DNA of 64,000 nt from assembly GCF_029852145.1 (NCBI RefSeq), contig NC_079970.1, forward strand, positions 18,232,331 to 18,296,330, in the 5' to 3' direction. Of the stretch, positions 1 to 12,600 are shown piece by piece (the first letter of the stretch is position 1; the number at the start of each line of letters is the position of its first letter). Both the position numbers and the translations under genes were made by a program. The stretch comes from Microplitis mediator (lineage: Eukaryota > Arthropoda > Insecta > Hymenoptera > Braconidae). Below the pieces are notes generated by a model. The model did no database searches. It saw only the letters and a list, made by a program, of their open reading frames with translations, and was not told the origin of the DNA.

Positions 1-2858
1 TTTATATAGAATATTAATAATTAATAAAAGCATTGTAAGTATTAACTTTTGAAAAACACCTTCAATAAACCCTCCATTAAAAGTAAAATAATAAATTTTA
101 ATCCAAAAAGTAAAAGAAAAAAACCGACAACTTCACTGAGCGTGAATTCAAAAGCCTCATTAACATTACCAACAAAAATAAATCTCAATTTTATTCCTTC
201 ATTTCAATATTATCTATGGAATTTTTTTTCTTTTTTACTTAAAGCCATCATAATCAGAGGTCAAAGAGGTCTTCAATCTTTCATAAGAACCCTTGACACG
301 GCTGAAGGTGGTGCGACTGTAAAAATGCAAAAAACCATCATGAGTAAAAATGGGTACAGGGTTTACAGTACGAAGGGAGGGTAGTAACTTCACACAAGAG
401 CAGAAACTCTTCTTCTTATTTTCCTTCTTCTCCTTTTTTCGTCTCCTTTTTTTTTTTATTTTTATCCTTCTTCCTTAACATCGCCTACATCAGTACTGCT
501 TATTGTTATGTGAACATTAATACTGTGCGTCGTTCTTGAAAGAAGCCACGCGAAATACGCGAAATAGTAAGCATGAAAGAGCAAGCCAAAGAGGGACGAC
601 TTTACGATACTCAGCATCTGGTTTTATTCTACCCCTTGTAACTCAGTCGCTTTAACTCTGTAGACTCTGGAAAGCTGGCTCCCGTTTCTCATTGCTATAG
701 TAACATATCTTTTTTTTTTATTTTATTTTATTCTTCTCCCCTCTTCCTTTCTTTACACGACTATACTGTATATATATGTACTATACAAGGTAACATCACT
801 TTTAGTTTTTTTTTCTATTTCGTGTACTTATCTCTCTCTCTCTTTGCACACCTAAACGATGAGTTTCCGGTTTTGAAACGAAGGTATGAGGCAGTAGACG
901 AAATTTATGCCTCATCCGTAGACATATATACATATCAGAAGGATGTTATAGCAAAACGAGTTGAGAGAGGTATAAGAGAAGAGTAGACGATACGACGGGA
1001 CTCGGGTTATATGTACAAGGGTGTTAAAGAAGGTGGGATGAGTTAGCTAGCATGGGATTTAAGCTAGAATTTTCTGTACCCACATGTACATTCTTATACA
1101 TATATATTTCTTTCTCCCTCTATCTCTCATTCTCTGGATATCCATCGTAACCCCAAGCTTATTTATTATACACTTTTATACTCAACATCTATCTTTTTCT
1201 ATCCAACTCCCTTGTGCATTATCCTGCTCACTTACCTTTCTTTTACACTTTTTAGATACTCCTCGGCTCACTGGTGTGATAAAATTTAATTTTTTAAAGG
1301 TCCCATGACGCTTTTCTCGCCATGAGAAATGATGAATAGACTTCTGGAGCCTCTTATTTTTCCTTTCCCTATATACCAGACAAAATTCATCTTTCAATAC
1401 TAGTTTAGTGTATAGAAGGGGGATGATGAATCCCTTGGAGACACTCGTGTATTCAGACTCTCGTGAAATTGCTACAGAATCGAAAGATCGACTAATTGAC
1501 TGCTTCCGTTATTTTATTTTATTTTTTTTCTTTATCTTTTCTTCGTCTTACCTTTTTTCAATAGGAAATTCGATATTAATAGGACCAAGTTTTTCTTTCA
1601 TTCAAGGAAAAACTGTTAAAGAAATATTTAAAGCTAATTTGTCTGTCGCAGTAAACTTTTATATTACACTCGAACGCTCACTAAACGATTCATTTTAAAT
1701 TATTGAAGACAGTTTATTTAAAAAGATAGATTTCTTTAAAAGTTTGTTAATTAAAATATTAAATTCAAGCTTTTACGGGTCTTTGATTTATTGATTAAGA
1801 AATGTATATATTATATATTTGCGTACATGAAGAAGTTGCGTTTTTGAATACCTACAATGTTATCAGAGTAACATAAATATTTGTATGCGATATTAAGTTA
1901 GAATACGACTCGTAGATATTACTCATGTCTAATTAATAGTTTACAAACTACTTAGACTACTCGTTTTTTTTAAATTTTACATCAACTTTTAATGATGTCT
2001 AAAAATTGTAATACTAATAATCTTTTTGAAATAGTCCGGCAATGATTTTTACGGTTATTTCCTAGTTGTAATTTAAATTTACGGCGTGTTTCGCAATTTT
2101 TTGAATCGCTGAATTTGAATTTGACATAAAAAACTCGAAATCACGAATGACTGATCGAAAATAATTGTCTGGATCGGTTTCAACAGTTAATTATTTCTCA
2201 AAAAATATATTATTTAGATACAACACATAATTTTTCGTTTCATGCATATAATCGATAGCTGGTTCAAAATTTAAAACTACCCTATTTCAGGTGACAAAAA
2301 AAAGGTTGGCTACACTTTTGAGTGAAGTGCCAAAAAATTTAATATTGCTAAAGTTACTTAGATTCGCTAAAAATTGTAACCCAACTCTCTTAAAGGAAAT
2401 CCTGACAATAAGTGATATCATAGGGGATATTTCTTCGTTAATATTAACTGATTTCAGTACTTTTCACTATTCACTTTACGAGAAAACTGTTTCAGATACT
2501 TCATTTTTCAATAAATTAATTTGAGTTTATAACTCAAGAGCAAGTTATTTACTCTTTGGTTTCCCGGTTACGGTATAAACTACAATCAGTTTTTGAATTT
2601 CAACTTCAAATCTGAGTTACGCATCCTTGAATGTTCATACTAAATAGTAATTAAACAGCATTTAAGTATAAAAGCTATATTTGAATAGTTTACTTCCTTC
2701 ACTGATTTATTAATCAGATGTTTTGAGTTCCCAAATTTGAATATGAATTTCAAATCCGGAACCCAAAAATTACCAACCGATAGTTTTGATGATTGGTTAT
2801 TGTACATTGAGACATATATTGCCAATCATTAATGGGTTAATTGAATAAATTAAATATC

Positions 2859-3531
2859 TACACGGAAAAAAGAGCGGTTGAAAAATTGAATTCATATCTG
2901 TATTTATTACAGTTTTGTATAGTAGTAAAGCACTGCGACCCTGAAACTGTAAAAATTACATTTTTATCACAGGCATAACAAATATTACAGTTTCAAACTC
3001 GATATTGTCCAGCTCTCTATAGTAAACAGATTTTATAATTTTTAATTTTATTCTAAAATTAGTTAAAATTACATTTTCGATCGTTAATATTACTATATTG
3101 TATAGAAGTGTTCTTTTTAAGATATAGAATTTAAAAATTAGTGTGAGCTGTGACTTTTTTCAAATCATTCATCGTTTTCGACAATTGATAACTTACAGTG
3201 TAATTTTTATTTTATGAATAAACAAGAGGTATTATTTTAGAAAGCAAAAAATATATAACCAATAAATCTTCATTTTTATAGTTTCACCTATCAACTATTA
3301 ATTTTTAAATAAAGCAAGAATTCAAAATAAAAAGTAAATAATGCTTTAAAGATTTATTTAACTAAAATCACATTTTAAACTGTAAAATTTGCTGCTTAAA
3401 ATTGTTTTAATTTTGTTACTATAATACATTTCTAAAATTACAGTTTAAGCGTTAATGTTTAAAGATTTTTGCCCCGAGGTCTGTTTTCACTATAGAAACA
3501 GTAATTTCTCAACTGCTCTTTTTTCCGTGTA
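2859..3531. mobile_element. Non-autonomous TIR element, TACACGG-ended, 673 bp
   Basis: The left end TACACGGAAAAAAGAGCGGT and the right end, which is its near reverse complement (ACTGCTCTTTTTTCCGTGTA), form inverted repeats of about 28 bp. TA sits at both outer edges and fits a TA target duplication. The interior is AT-rich, repeats the word ATTACAGTTT, and has no ORF. Only one copy of this interior is in the window. Confidence 0.8.
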
Positions 3532-3638
3532 CAAAAATATTTTGCTTTCTGTACAAAATACAAATTTATAAAGTATCGTTATTTTAATAACTTGTCAATG
3601 TAATCCATCGGTTACCATTTTTTTAATTTGATTTACAT

Positions 3639-3642
<4 letters not shown>

Positions 3643-3688
<46 letters not shown>
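3643..3688. repeat. (AT)n microsatellite
   Basis: Uninterrupted AT dinucleotides for about 46 bp. Confidence 0.95.
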
Positions 3689-3690
<2 letters not shown>

Positions 3691-4528
3691 CGGAAACGGT
3701 ATCGTTGCCAGGAATATTGAATTTCATTTGACAACCCTCTAACATTGCAACCAATTCGTTTTGTTTTGCTTCTCGCCTGGCCGCGGAGCTTAATTTTCAA
3801 TTATCGATAGATTCTACGCTTCGATGTTCTCTCGTCTATCAGAATTCAATTGAAACTGCTTCCGTACTGTGGTTTACTTGGACTATTTGTATACTACACT
3901 CTTTTTATAACGAGTGAGATATTACGAAAATTTATTTTTGGTCTATTTGACAAATTTAATAATTCGATAGCTGATTTAAATCAATGCAATATATCTATTA
4001 TTAACTTTAATATAAAAATAATTTTCATAAGCTATAACTGATTAAAAAAATTTCTATCCATTGTTTCTTGAACATATGAAACATAATCTTTTTATCATTT
4101 TACTATCAAAGGAATAAGAGAAATTTTGTGATAGCCACCTTTCCATCATAAAACCAATTAGACTAATTAAATTTGACATCAATAGAAAGATTTAAAGTTG
4201 AATAAGAACTTTTTCATAGTTCCTGTCATTTCTATGTGTTTATAAAATCAATATTCACAATTGTCTAAATAATTCTGAATATATTAAAAACTAAGCGTTT
4301 TATTTTTCATTACAATATTCCGAAATTACCAACATCGAACATATTTATTATTTTAAAACTAAATAGTGAATTTGATATTACAATTGAAAATAATGTCCTC
4401 CTAGTAAATCGTAATAATTTACGTACTTTCTTGTATTTTTCATTATTCAGGTTTTCAAATTGAAAAATATCTCAAAGCAAATTATTTGATAAGTTATTCA
4501 ATTTTAAATATAATTAATAAACTTCATA

Positions 4529-5240
4529 CACAATTAGAAATTTCGTGTATTTGTGTTAAAAAATTATTTGATTCAATTTTTTGTTATTACACTTTAACAG
4601 ATTTTTTATTTTAAATGAATAGAAAATCTGGACTGTAACACATTTCTTGTGTTGTTCGAAAATTAATAATTGATTTACAATTAAATATAATCATAAATAA
4701 CTTTCATATTTTTATGATGAGGTTCAATGATTTTTTATTCTCATTTTACGGGAGGATAATTCATAGCTCCGTTTTTTAGAAAAATCACAGAAAATCGAAC
4801 TAATTATTTGTTAAATTGGCATAAGTTGTACTAAGGGTAGATCAGTATACTTGAGTTGGTCAAGTTATGTGCTCATATTTATTAGTTAATTTTAACACGA
4901 AAAGTCTGTTAAGTTTACACAAATTTTCTGTCAAAACAACAGATTTTGTGTTCAATTATTTAACATAAAATTTGTGTTAAAGATCAACACAAACGCAATG
5001 TGTTGAATTTAACACACAATTTTTAACTGTGCAGTGATACCTGAGCAGTCGTATAGAAACTGTAAGCTGTCGATATTTTTAAATTTAATAATAATGTTTT
5101 ATGCGTTTAAATATATAAAACCCATAAAACAAGCATGAGCTCTATTGTTTTGTCAAGTATAATGTGTAACAAATGGGGTCAGATAAGAATTATAGATTGG
5201 ATTGAAAAAGTACAATATTGAAAACACTTTAAGATGCATT
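4529..5240 (-). mobile_element. CACAGTTAGAAATTT-family element plus shared flank
   Basis: 4529-5031 is bounded by inverted repeats (CACAATTAGAAATTTCGTGT at left, AATTTTTAACTGTG at right) and is full of GTGTTAA/TTAACAC words. It matches, in opposite orientation, 14876-15400 and parts of 26718-27657. The next ~205 bp (5032-5240) match the reverse complement of 14664-14875, so element and flank are duplicated together. No ORF. Confidence 0.75.
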
Positions 5241-6604
5241 GAAGCATTAACGAAACGATAAATAGCATAGGACATTTATTTGTCTCATAAATTTATCGAA
5301 TTTAGCTTATTCAACTCACTTTATGTATAGGAAAACTACCCTCTTACTTTAAAAAGTATTAAATTAAATTTATCCACCCCCTTATGTACGTTTAATGTAA
5401 CTTTATTTCCTTACACTGTTTTTCATTGGCGTAAATTGACACTCACAACTACTGCGTACTGTTGTAAGCAAAATTTAAATTCAACCCGTATTCATCCTTG
5501 GGGTAACAATAATGTCTCTTGGCAGTTGCGAATAAGTGACTCTTGAATTAAAATCTAATGTTTTAAACTTAAAGACATCTTTAATGACCGGAAATATAAA
5601 TTTAATTTAACTTTATGACATTAACGATTTACTACATAAAATTTTTATTTTTATTCTCTTTATGCTGTTTTATTTTATGATAACAAGGCAGTGATTTTAC
5701 TTTCACTTTTTTCTTTTTTTGCAAGAAATAAAAAAAATCGATTTATTGTTATTGGAAGAACGATAATTTATGAAAGAATAAGTAAAAAGAATAATGTAAA
5801 TTGCCAAGCCTTAGTTGTCGCTGTTATCGCTCCCTCATTTTCGGGATCTTGACATTGATATTCTGTCGTTGTCTCTGTGTAATGTGGTGCTTTTGTCTCG
5901 ATTTGAAGAGGGTGGTAATAGCCAACACTCGTCTCTTTTTTTTCGCTTACTCATCAGTCTCGTTTTTAAATGAGTAAAAGTTCAAAATATAAAGGGCATT
6001 AAAGAAGAGACAAAACATAAAATACTGCCGTATGTTATCGAATTTTAGCAGACACTAATTAATTTATTAAATAGAACCCAATTAATTAGAATTATGGAAT
6101 CAATAAAATTAGTTTAATTAACGTGTCTCGAGAGAGTGTGCGCTAAAGTATTGTATATATAGATATAATAAATGAATGAAGGAAGAAAAGAGGGGATGAA
6201 TGAATGGAGAAGACGGACGATGAAGGCACAGAAATCCGAGGGTAAATCAAGGGTCCTGGGTTGAGTTGAACCCTTCTGTTATTCAACCATCAGAATAGAA
6301 GGCATTCCCTCTTTAAATAACGTTCAGAAATTCGGATTTTTAATTTTCCAACTTGTCTTGCAGTTAACCAACTGAATAATTACTTCATTAGTAAATAAAT
6401 TTATGCGAATTAAATTTTTAATTTATCAACAATTTAAATTTAATTATTACATTTAAATGATAAAGTTTTAATTCACTTATTTTTTTTACCCCACAAATTT
6501 ACACACAAAATAACGTGTAAATGAATTATTTTAAAAAATTTAAACTTCTATAATACAAAACAATTTACTTCAATTAATAGATAATTATTCTTTTCTTGTT
6601 TCAG

Positions 6605-6697
6605 GAGCAGCAGCAGCATCCCGCGTCTACGTAGACGCTCTATCCCGTTTAGCCCGACAAGCACAGTTGGGCACCTGGGGTGGATCACAAGATGTTG
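6605..6697 (+). CDS. IRSp53: Exon: I-BAR domain, first exon in view (phase 2 in, 1 out)
   Basis: The acceptor is tttcag and the donor gtaagt. The first two bases (GA) complete a split Gly codon, then 30 codons are read, beginning AAAASRVYVDALSRLARQ and ending near GGSQDV. This matches the vertebrate stretch around ASAAVQYFDALVKIGELA in helix 1 of the I-BAR domain. The incoming phase requires an upstream exon ending in G; no convincing candidate was seen in 1-6604, so the preceding intron is probably longer than 6.6 kb. The exon is clearly less AT-rich than its surroundings. Confidence 0.92.
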
Positions 6698-9600
6698 GTA
6701 AGTAAAAACTTAATAAACGTTTGACAATCTCATTTAGTAATTAACATTAAAACAAAAAAAATCTCGTTTCATTTATGAATGTCTCAATTTTTTTATTCTT
6801 CAACGCTATTATATAAAGTACAAAGAACTCTAGGTCTTTTTATTATCATTCATTCTAATTTTTTTTTTTTTTATACGAGTTTGTTCCTCGTAATATTACC
6901 CGACATAGATTTCTTGCCGAGAACAAGTTCTTCAGCGCAGAAGAAGCCTCAAAAGCTTCTAAAGCCAATAAAAGCGTGTCTGTTCAACTACCCTTAAGCT
7001 GCGAATAATTCTTTCTTGCTTATTAGGTTTTTCTTATTTCTCTCTTTCGGTCGATTTTTTTCCTTCATATTTTTTTTTCTTCGTGACTGTGTTGTACTTT
7101 GTCAGTTAATGAGATCAACTTGTCACTCAACTAGCGTAGGAATCAAGACTTGGTAGGTGAGTAACCTATAATTACCATCGCTATTGGATTACGGAATACT
7201 AAAGAGGATTTGTAGGGAACATTAAAGTCGACAATTCGAATTATGAAGCACCTTAAAGACTTAAGTATGTACTGTAGGTTGTAATGATATTTTCCTCTTT
7301 AACCACTTATCGTATCTATTTTTACGTGGATTCTATTCACTAGTTTATTTGATAAAGACGGTATGCTTCAATTCATTTTATCCAGGTCAACGAGTATTTT
7401 AGTCTATTCAAATTTAAATACCTTTTTAATTTTTAATAATGAGCAACAGTTGTCATGAGAAAATTAAATTATATTCATAAATTTCTATAGAAATCTTCCC
7501 ATTTAATATTTTACGTTGAAAATTTCCTTCACTATTTTTTTTAAATTTAATTTTTTCATAAGTACTGCTTTTAAATTATTTATAGCAATTGTTTTGAGAC
7601 ATGTCTATTTAATACTCTAAGAGATTATATGTTCAATATGAATATTTGTAAAGAAACTTTTGAATGGTAATCTCGTATAAATAACATTTGTTCCAAAAAA
7701 GCTGAGACGCGGAACTTCTAAATTTGAGTGGAACTGTTTTTGAACTTTTAGAATTTTGATAGAAAAAAAATGGTTATCTAGTACTTTATGCAGGCGAATT
7801 TTTAGTAAAGAAAAGAACATTTTTAAAACATATTTCTCAAAACGGATTTTTACGACTATTACTTCCGTTCCGAAAAAGATAAAAAATCTTTAATTTGGAA
7901 CTTTTTATGAACGTTGTTTTATTCTTATAGAACTATTGGTTTCTAATGGAAACTTTTATAGACCAAGGGTAAAAATGTACCTGAAGATCGAAACGTTTTT
8001 TGCGCAACGAAAATTTATAAAATTTATGTAATTTGACTGCTCAGGTGACTTAAGGGGTTATTTGGGGTGACTGCAATTTTCGGCTGACATTCTAGCACCC
8101 ATGCGAAACATTTTTGAATTCTAGATCCAGTAGATTTTTTATTTTTTATTTCGTTTTTTTATTTTCGTTTCGCGAAAAACATTCGGATTTTCAGGTACAC
8201 GGGTAAAATGTAGTAACAATACGTCTTGGGAGATATGTTTTAAAGACTTTCTTTTTTGACTCGAAGTTCGCTCGTATAGTCCTAGATAACTAAAATAGTA
8301 GTTTATCTATCGAGTGCGATCGTATTTAAAATGCGAGGTGTAAATATTGGTGCCCGAGCCGAAGGCAACACACGAGCGTCTTAGACTCGATTGTACTAGA
8401 TAAATACATTAGTTTTTGTGACAGATATTTGAAATTTACTACATTTAATGCCTATAAATGGCAGGTTATAAATCCGCATTTATTTATTTGGTAAGATTGT
8501 TTTGAATATTTGTTGAAAATTAGAGAGAAGTCGGTAAGTGGACGAATTAAAATGATGATAAATTTTGTCACAAGATGGCTCGTTAAGTTACTTCGATATT
8601 TTTTGGTCGTTTGCTATCGCACATGTAACCAAAAAATATTTTTTGATCCGATGATGACGTCACTATTAGAACGATTAGGTATCTTTTTTACCAGCTGTAT
8701 CTTATCTAATATTTTAAGCTGCCGGTTATAGACGCTAAATGTCGTACATTTCAAGTGTCTGTCACAAAAACTTTTTTTTTTTTTTTTTTTTATTACTATC
8801 AAAATTACAAAAGTTCCAAAACAGGTCCACTGAAAGTTATAATCTGTCTCAAGTTTAGAAGTTCTATGTGTCGAACTTTTCGGAATTTTTTTAGATCGAT
8901 TTCTTTTCTACGGGATTATCACGAATAAGATTCTCTAAAAAAGTTTAGGATTTTCGTGATTAAAATTTTCTTAAATCTGTTGCTGCATAAGTTAATATAA
9001 TTGTGGATGTTTGACTTCTTATATTTTTTTCTAAATCTTCTTGAATACTCGATCGTTTAATCTCGAAGGTTTTGCTTTTCAATATGCACAGTATGGCATA
9101 GAAAATTAATTCAGTAGGTATGGATTTATGAATAAACTGTCAAAAAATATTGAACGTGTCATAAATACCACCCACCGATAAATTCGTTCCATGCACGTCA
9201 ACAAATTCATCAGTTATGCCAATGTTGACGTACTCTGCTTTGGATCATCTCTATACTAGTATGAGCGGAGCCAAAACACTGTACACGGAAAAAAAATTCA
9301 CGGATTTTTTACGATTTAACTATCGTAATTTTCATTATATAGTATTGTAACGCTGGACTATAAGTTTTCAATAATAATTTTTACAATAGACTATCGTAAT
9401 TTTTATTTTATAATTTATACTACTACCAGAAAGAAAAAATCAGATACTATAGAGTAAATTATACAAGTTGTGTTAACATAAATTCTAATACAACTATCGT
9501 AAAATGAATGAGTCGGTAATGTAGAATTTCTTTAAATATAAAATAATAATTAGAAGTCAATGGAGTAAAATATATTTTCTTAAAAAAGAATCATTTGGAA

Positions 9601-12600
9601 TTTTTTTTTTTTTTTTAACAGTTAAATTGAGAAGGAAAATACAATCTCGAAATAAAAATAAAACATGTTGAAGTAGTAATAATAAAACATTTATTTAATA
9701 TTTTTTCAAACATATTTTTTTGGTATATATAAAATTTATGAATAAATAACTCATTTATTTGTATTCAAAATACGCACATGTAGAAAATTAAAAAAACCAT
9801 AGGTGCAATTTTTTCGAATACTTTTTTTCTATAATTTATCATTTTTAAAAAAATCCAAAAATTATTAGGCGTCTGCTAACTTCAGTATCATAAAGAAATG
9901 TTGAATGTCCATAATTTGAGGTTATTGAAATGTTTTACCTCTCGCAAAGCCGGGTAAAATTATTCATTGTCGACAAATGAAGATTATCCTGTAACAAAAT
10001 TAGGAGAATTGAATTTATTAGAAAAAATAAATTTTCATTCATTTAGAATCATTTATCCTATGACCACAAAATACTACTAAATTGTTTATAAAAATAAACT
10101 TCTTGTCCAGATAAATGATTTTAAAACGAACGATATACATGATACTGAAGTTAGCAGATATCTAATAATTTTTGGATTTTTTTTTAGACGATAAATAATT
10201 AAAAAAAAAATATTTAAAAAAATTGCACCCATAGTTTTTTAAATTTTCTACATGTGTATTTTTTTAGTTTTTTTTTTTTTGTAATTTCTTTGGTGAAAAA
10301 AAAAATCCGAAAATTACTAATTATCTGCCAACTTCAGGATCATACGATATACCCACAGAATATTAAGTTTAATAAAAATTGAATAATAATAATTATACTT
10401 ACACCACCAAATTATTATATTCCACAATCTATGTAGGTTTGTAATGACGAAAGTACAGTTTTTATTTTAAATTTCTTATTTACAATTGTCCGAAAAACGT
10501 CATGAATAATAACCTCTATTTCTGCACTACACTGTGGATAAAGATGAACTGATTTATAAATATATATAGTTGAACCACAAATAATACAGACAAAGTAGAT
10601 GTCATCATTTGTATTTATATATATATATACACTCATACAAGCATCACATCATGGTTTGTGACAACACTTGTCTTTCATACGTAAACGCTTCAGATGGCAT
10701 ATACTATACCATTTCAGAAAATTTACAATCCAACTATCGTAATTTTTGTAGCTTGTATTGTAAAAACATAGAGGCAGCACTGTAAATTAAAAGGAAGAAT
10801 AAAAGAATAAATAGTATAATTAAATCTTATTTTTTATTCTTTTACTATTTACGATAGTAACATTGTAATATTTCTTATTGAATTGATTACAATAAACTCT
10901 TAATGAAATTACGATAGTGAATAGTAAAAAATCTTTTAAAAACTGTAAATTTTCGTATCATATATTTGAATGTTACAGATAATAAAAGTATAGTCCAGGA
11001 TTACGATAGTAATATTGGAATTTTTCGTCGAATTTTTTTTCCGTGTAGAGAACTTCAATGTATTAGCCCGGCAATGACCGGAGGCGGATAGTAGCGTATT
11101 CGGCTGCATCTACTTACATGCCATGGGGTTGTACGGTAACCAAAATAACTGAAGTATGTCAATTCAAACTTATTCAAAGCTTACAATTTATTTCGTAAAC
11201 TTTAGGTAGACTTTTTTTATAATCCATCGTCCATCTTACGGCATTAAATAGATTATATTATTATTGAAAATGGTTTATTTAGTGACTTTGATGAAGACAA
11301 CGATTAATTGATCCTATTTTCCCAACTCGCAAGGATTCATCGTTTAGCCATTAATTGCAATTTTGACACAATCGACCAGATTTTCATCAATCCACCCTCA
11401 AACTGATCAGATTGAGTGAATTTGTTTATGAATTTTATGGTTATTGAAATTTTTAAATTTTGAAAATGCGTCGAGTCATGAAACAACATAATTATATAAT
11501 TTCATATATTTAAAAATATAGTGAAACCTAAATTTACAATTAACCTTCTCAATAAGACAATTTATAGATAAATTGAGAAAAATATAGATAGCCTGAACTG
11601 GGAATCGAACCTAGACCATGTCGGTATCGCGCCGAGTGCTCTACCAGTTGAGCTATCCGGTACTATACTAATTTTATATATAAAATTTGATGTAACTGTT
11701 ATGATAAAATTTTCTATGTCATTCATTACTCAACAAATAAGACAACTAAAATCTTCATTAATATAAAGATAAAAAAAGAAGAGAAAAAACAATAGTCATA
11801 TGTTATTTAGACTATAGTAGTTTACTTTAGTCACATCACCAATTAGAACAGTAGAGTAAAATTTTGAAGCAATGCTCGGGTGAATTAGCTAAACCAATTT
11901 ACAGGAAATTGGCTAGATTCGATAGTAATTGGCTATCGAGTCACTTGAAATAGAGGAGTTTCAAGATCCCTAAGGGTGTTTATCAATGGTGCAAGCTTGC
12001 ACTGAGCACTGGCACAATGTATTGTAGAATAGCAGTAGAAAAGCCAAGCAATTTCACTGGATGCAATTCGATCCACTAGGTTTCCCCAGTAGTTTATTTG
12101 ATATCTATCCCTTTCGCTCCTTGATTCGTGACCCGTCCTTGTTTTCTCAGTACCCTACTGAGGTTAGCGGTGAACCAATCCCGATTACTATACCACTCAA
12201 ACGTGTGTAGCGTATATTCTATAAGGGCATCGATGAGCGAGTTTCAGTTTAGTCACCAAATTCAATGGCTTTTGCTCAGCGGAAACCAAAACCTCTGCGT
12301 TCACTTCTATATATGTACTGAATAAGGTCGTGACGGTAATCCAGGGGCTAGATTCCAACCTCTTGTGTCGCCACCTTCATTTCCGATCCTTTCAATCTCT
12401 TATATAATCTAACAGCTTATTCCTTTACCACTGGTTCCTGACAATAATCACGTTTGAGGTTTTTTCTTAACAGGTGTTTGATATTTTATACAATTGTTTT
12501 TTTTCTTATATGAAAAAGCAGTAGGGAAACCCGCAAAAATGAGGCAGCATTTCTGATACAAAACAAAATTTTTTTTGTTCAAACATTCTTAATTACAATT

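Larger units (their letters stand above)
1..6604. other. Intron (or upstream) DNA before the first visible exon
   Basis: No coding exon recognised. 400-1030 and 5800-6350 have mixed base composition and no obvious repeat structure, so they look like single-copy intron sequence. 2859-3531 and 4529-5240 are repeats listed separately; 3643-3688 is an AT microsatellite. ORFs here (up to 111 codons) are AT-biased with no family resemblance. The start of the I-BAR coding sequence was sought and not found. Confidence 0.7.
9282..11047. mobile_element. TACACGG-ended TIR element, 1.77 kb, with nested MITEs
   Basis: The left end TACACGGAAAAAAAATTCAC and the right end TTTTTTTTCCGTGTA are inverted. Subterminal regions repeat ACTATCGTAATTTT and its complement many times (9320-9510, 10725-11010). 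Two copies of the ATGATACTGAAGTTAGC family sit inside (9768-9891 truncated, 10139-10343 full). No transposase ORF, so it is non-autonomous. Confidence 0.75.

Noticed and set aside
49..384. 111-codon ORF at the left edge
   Set aside because: It opens with TTG, is Lys/Ser/Phe-rich as expected of AT-rich DNA, and does not resemble the missing N-terminal I-BAR exon.
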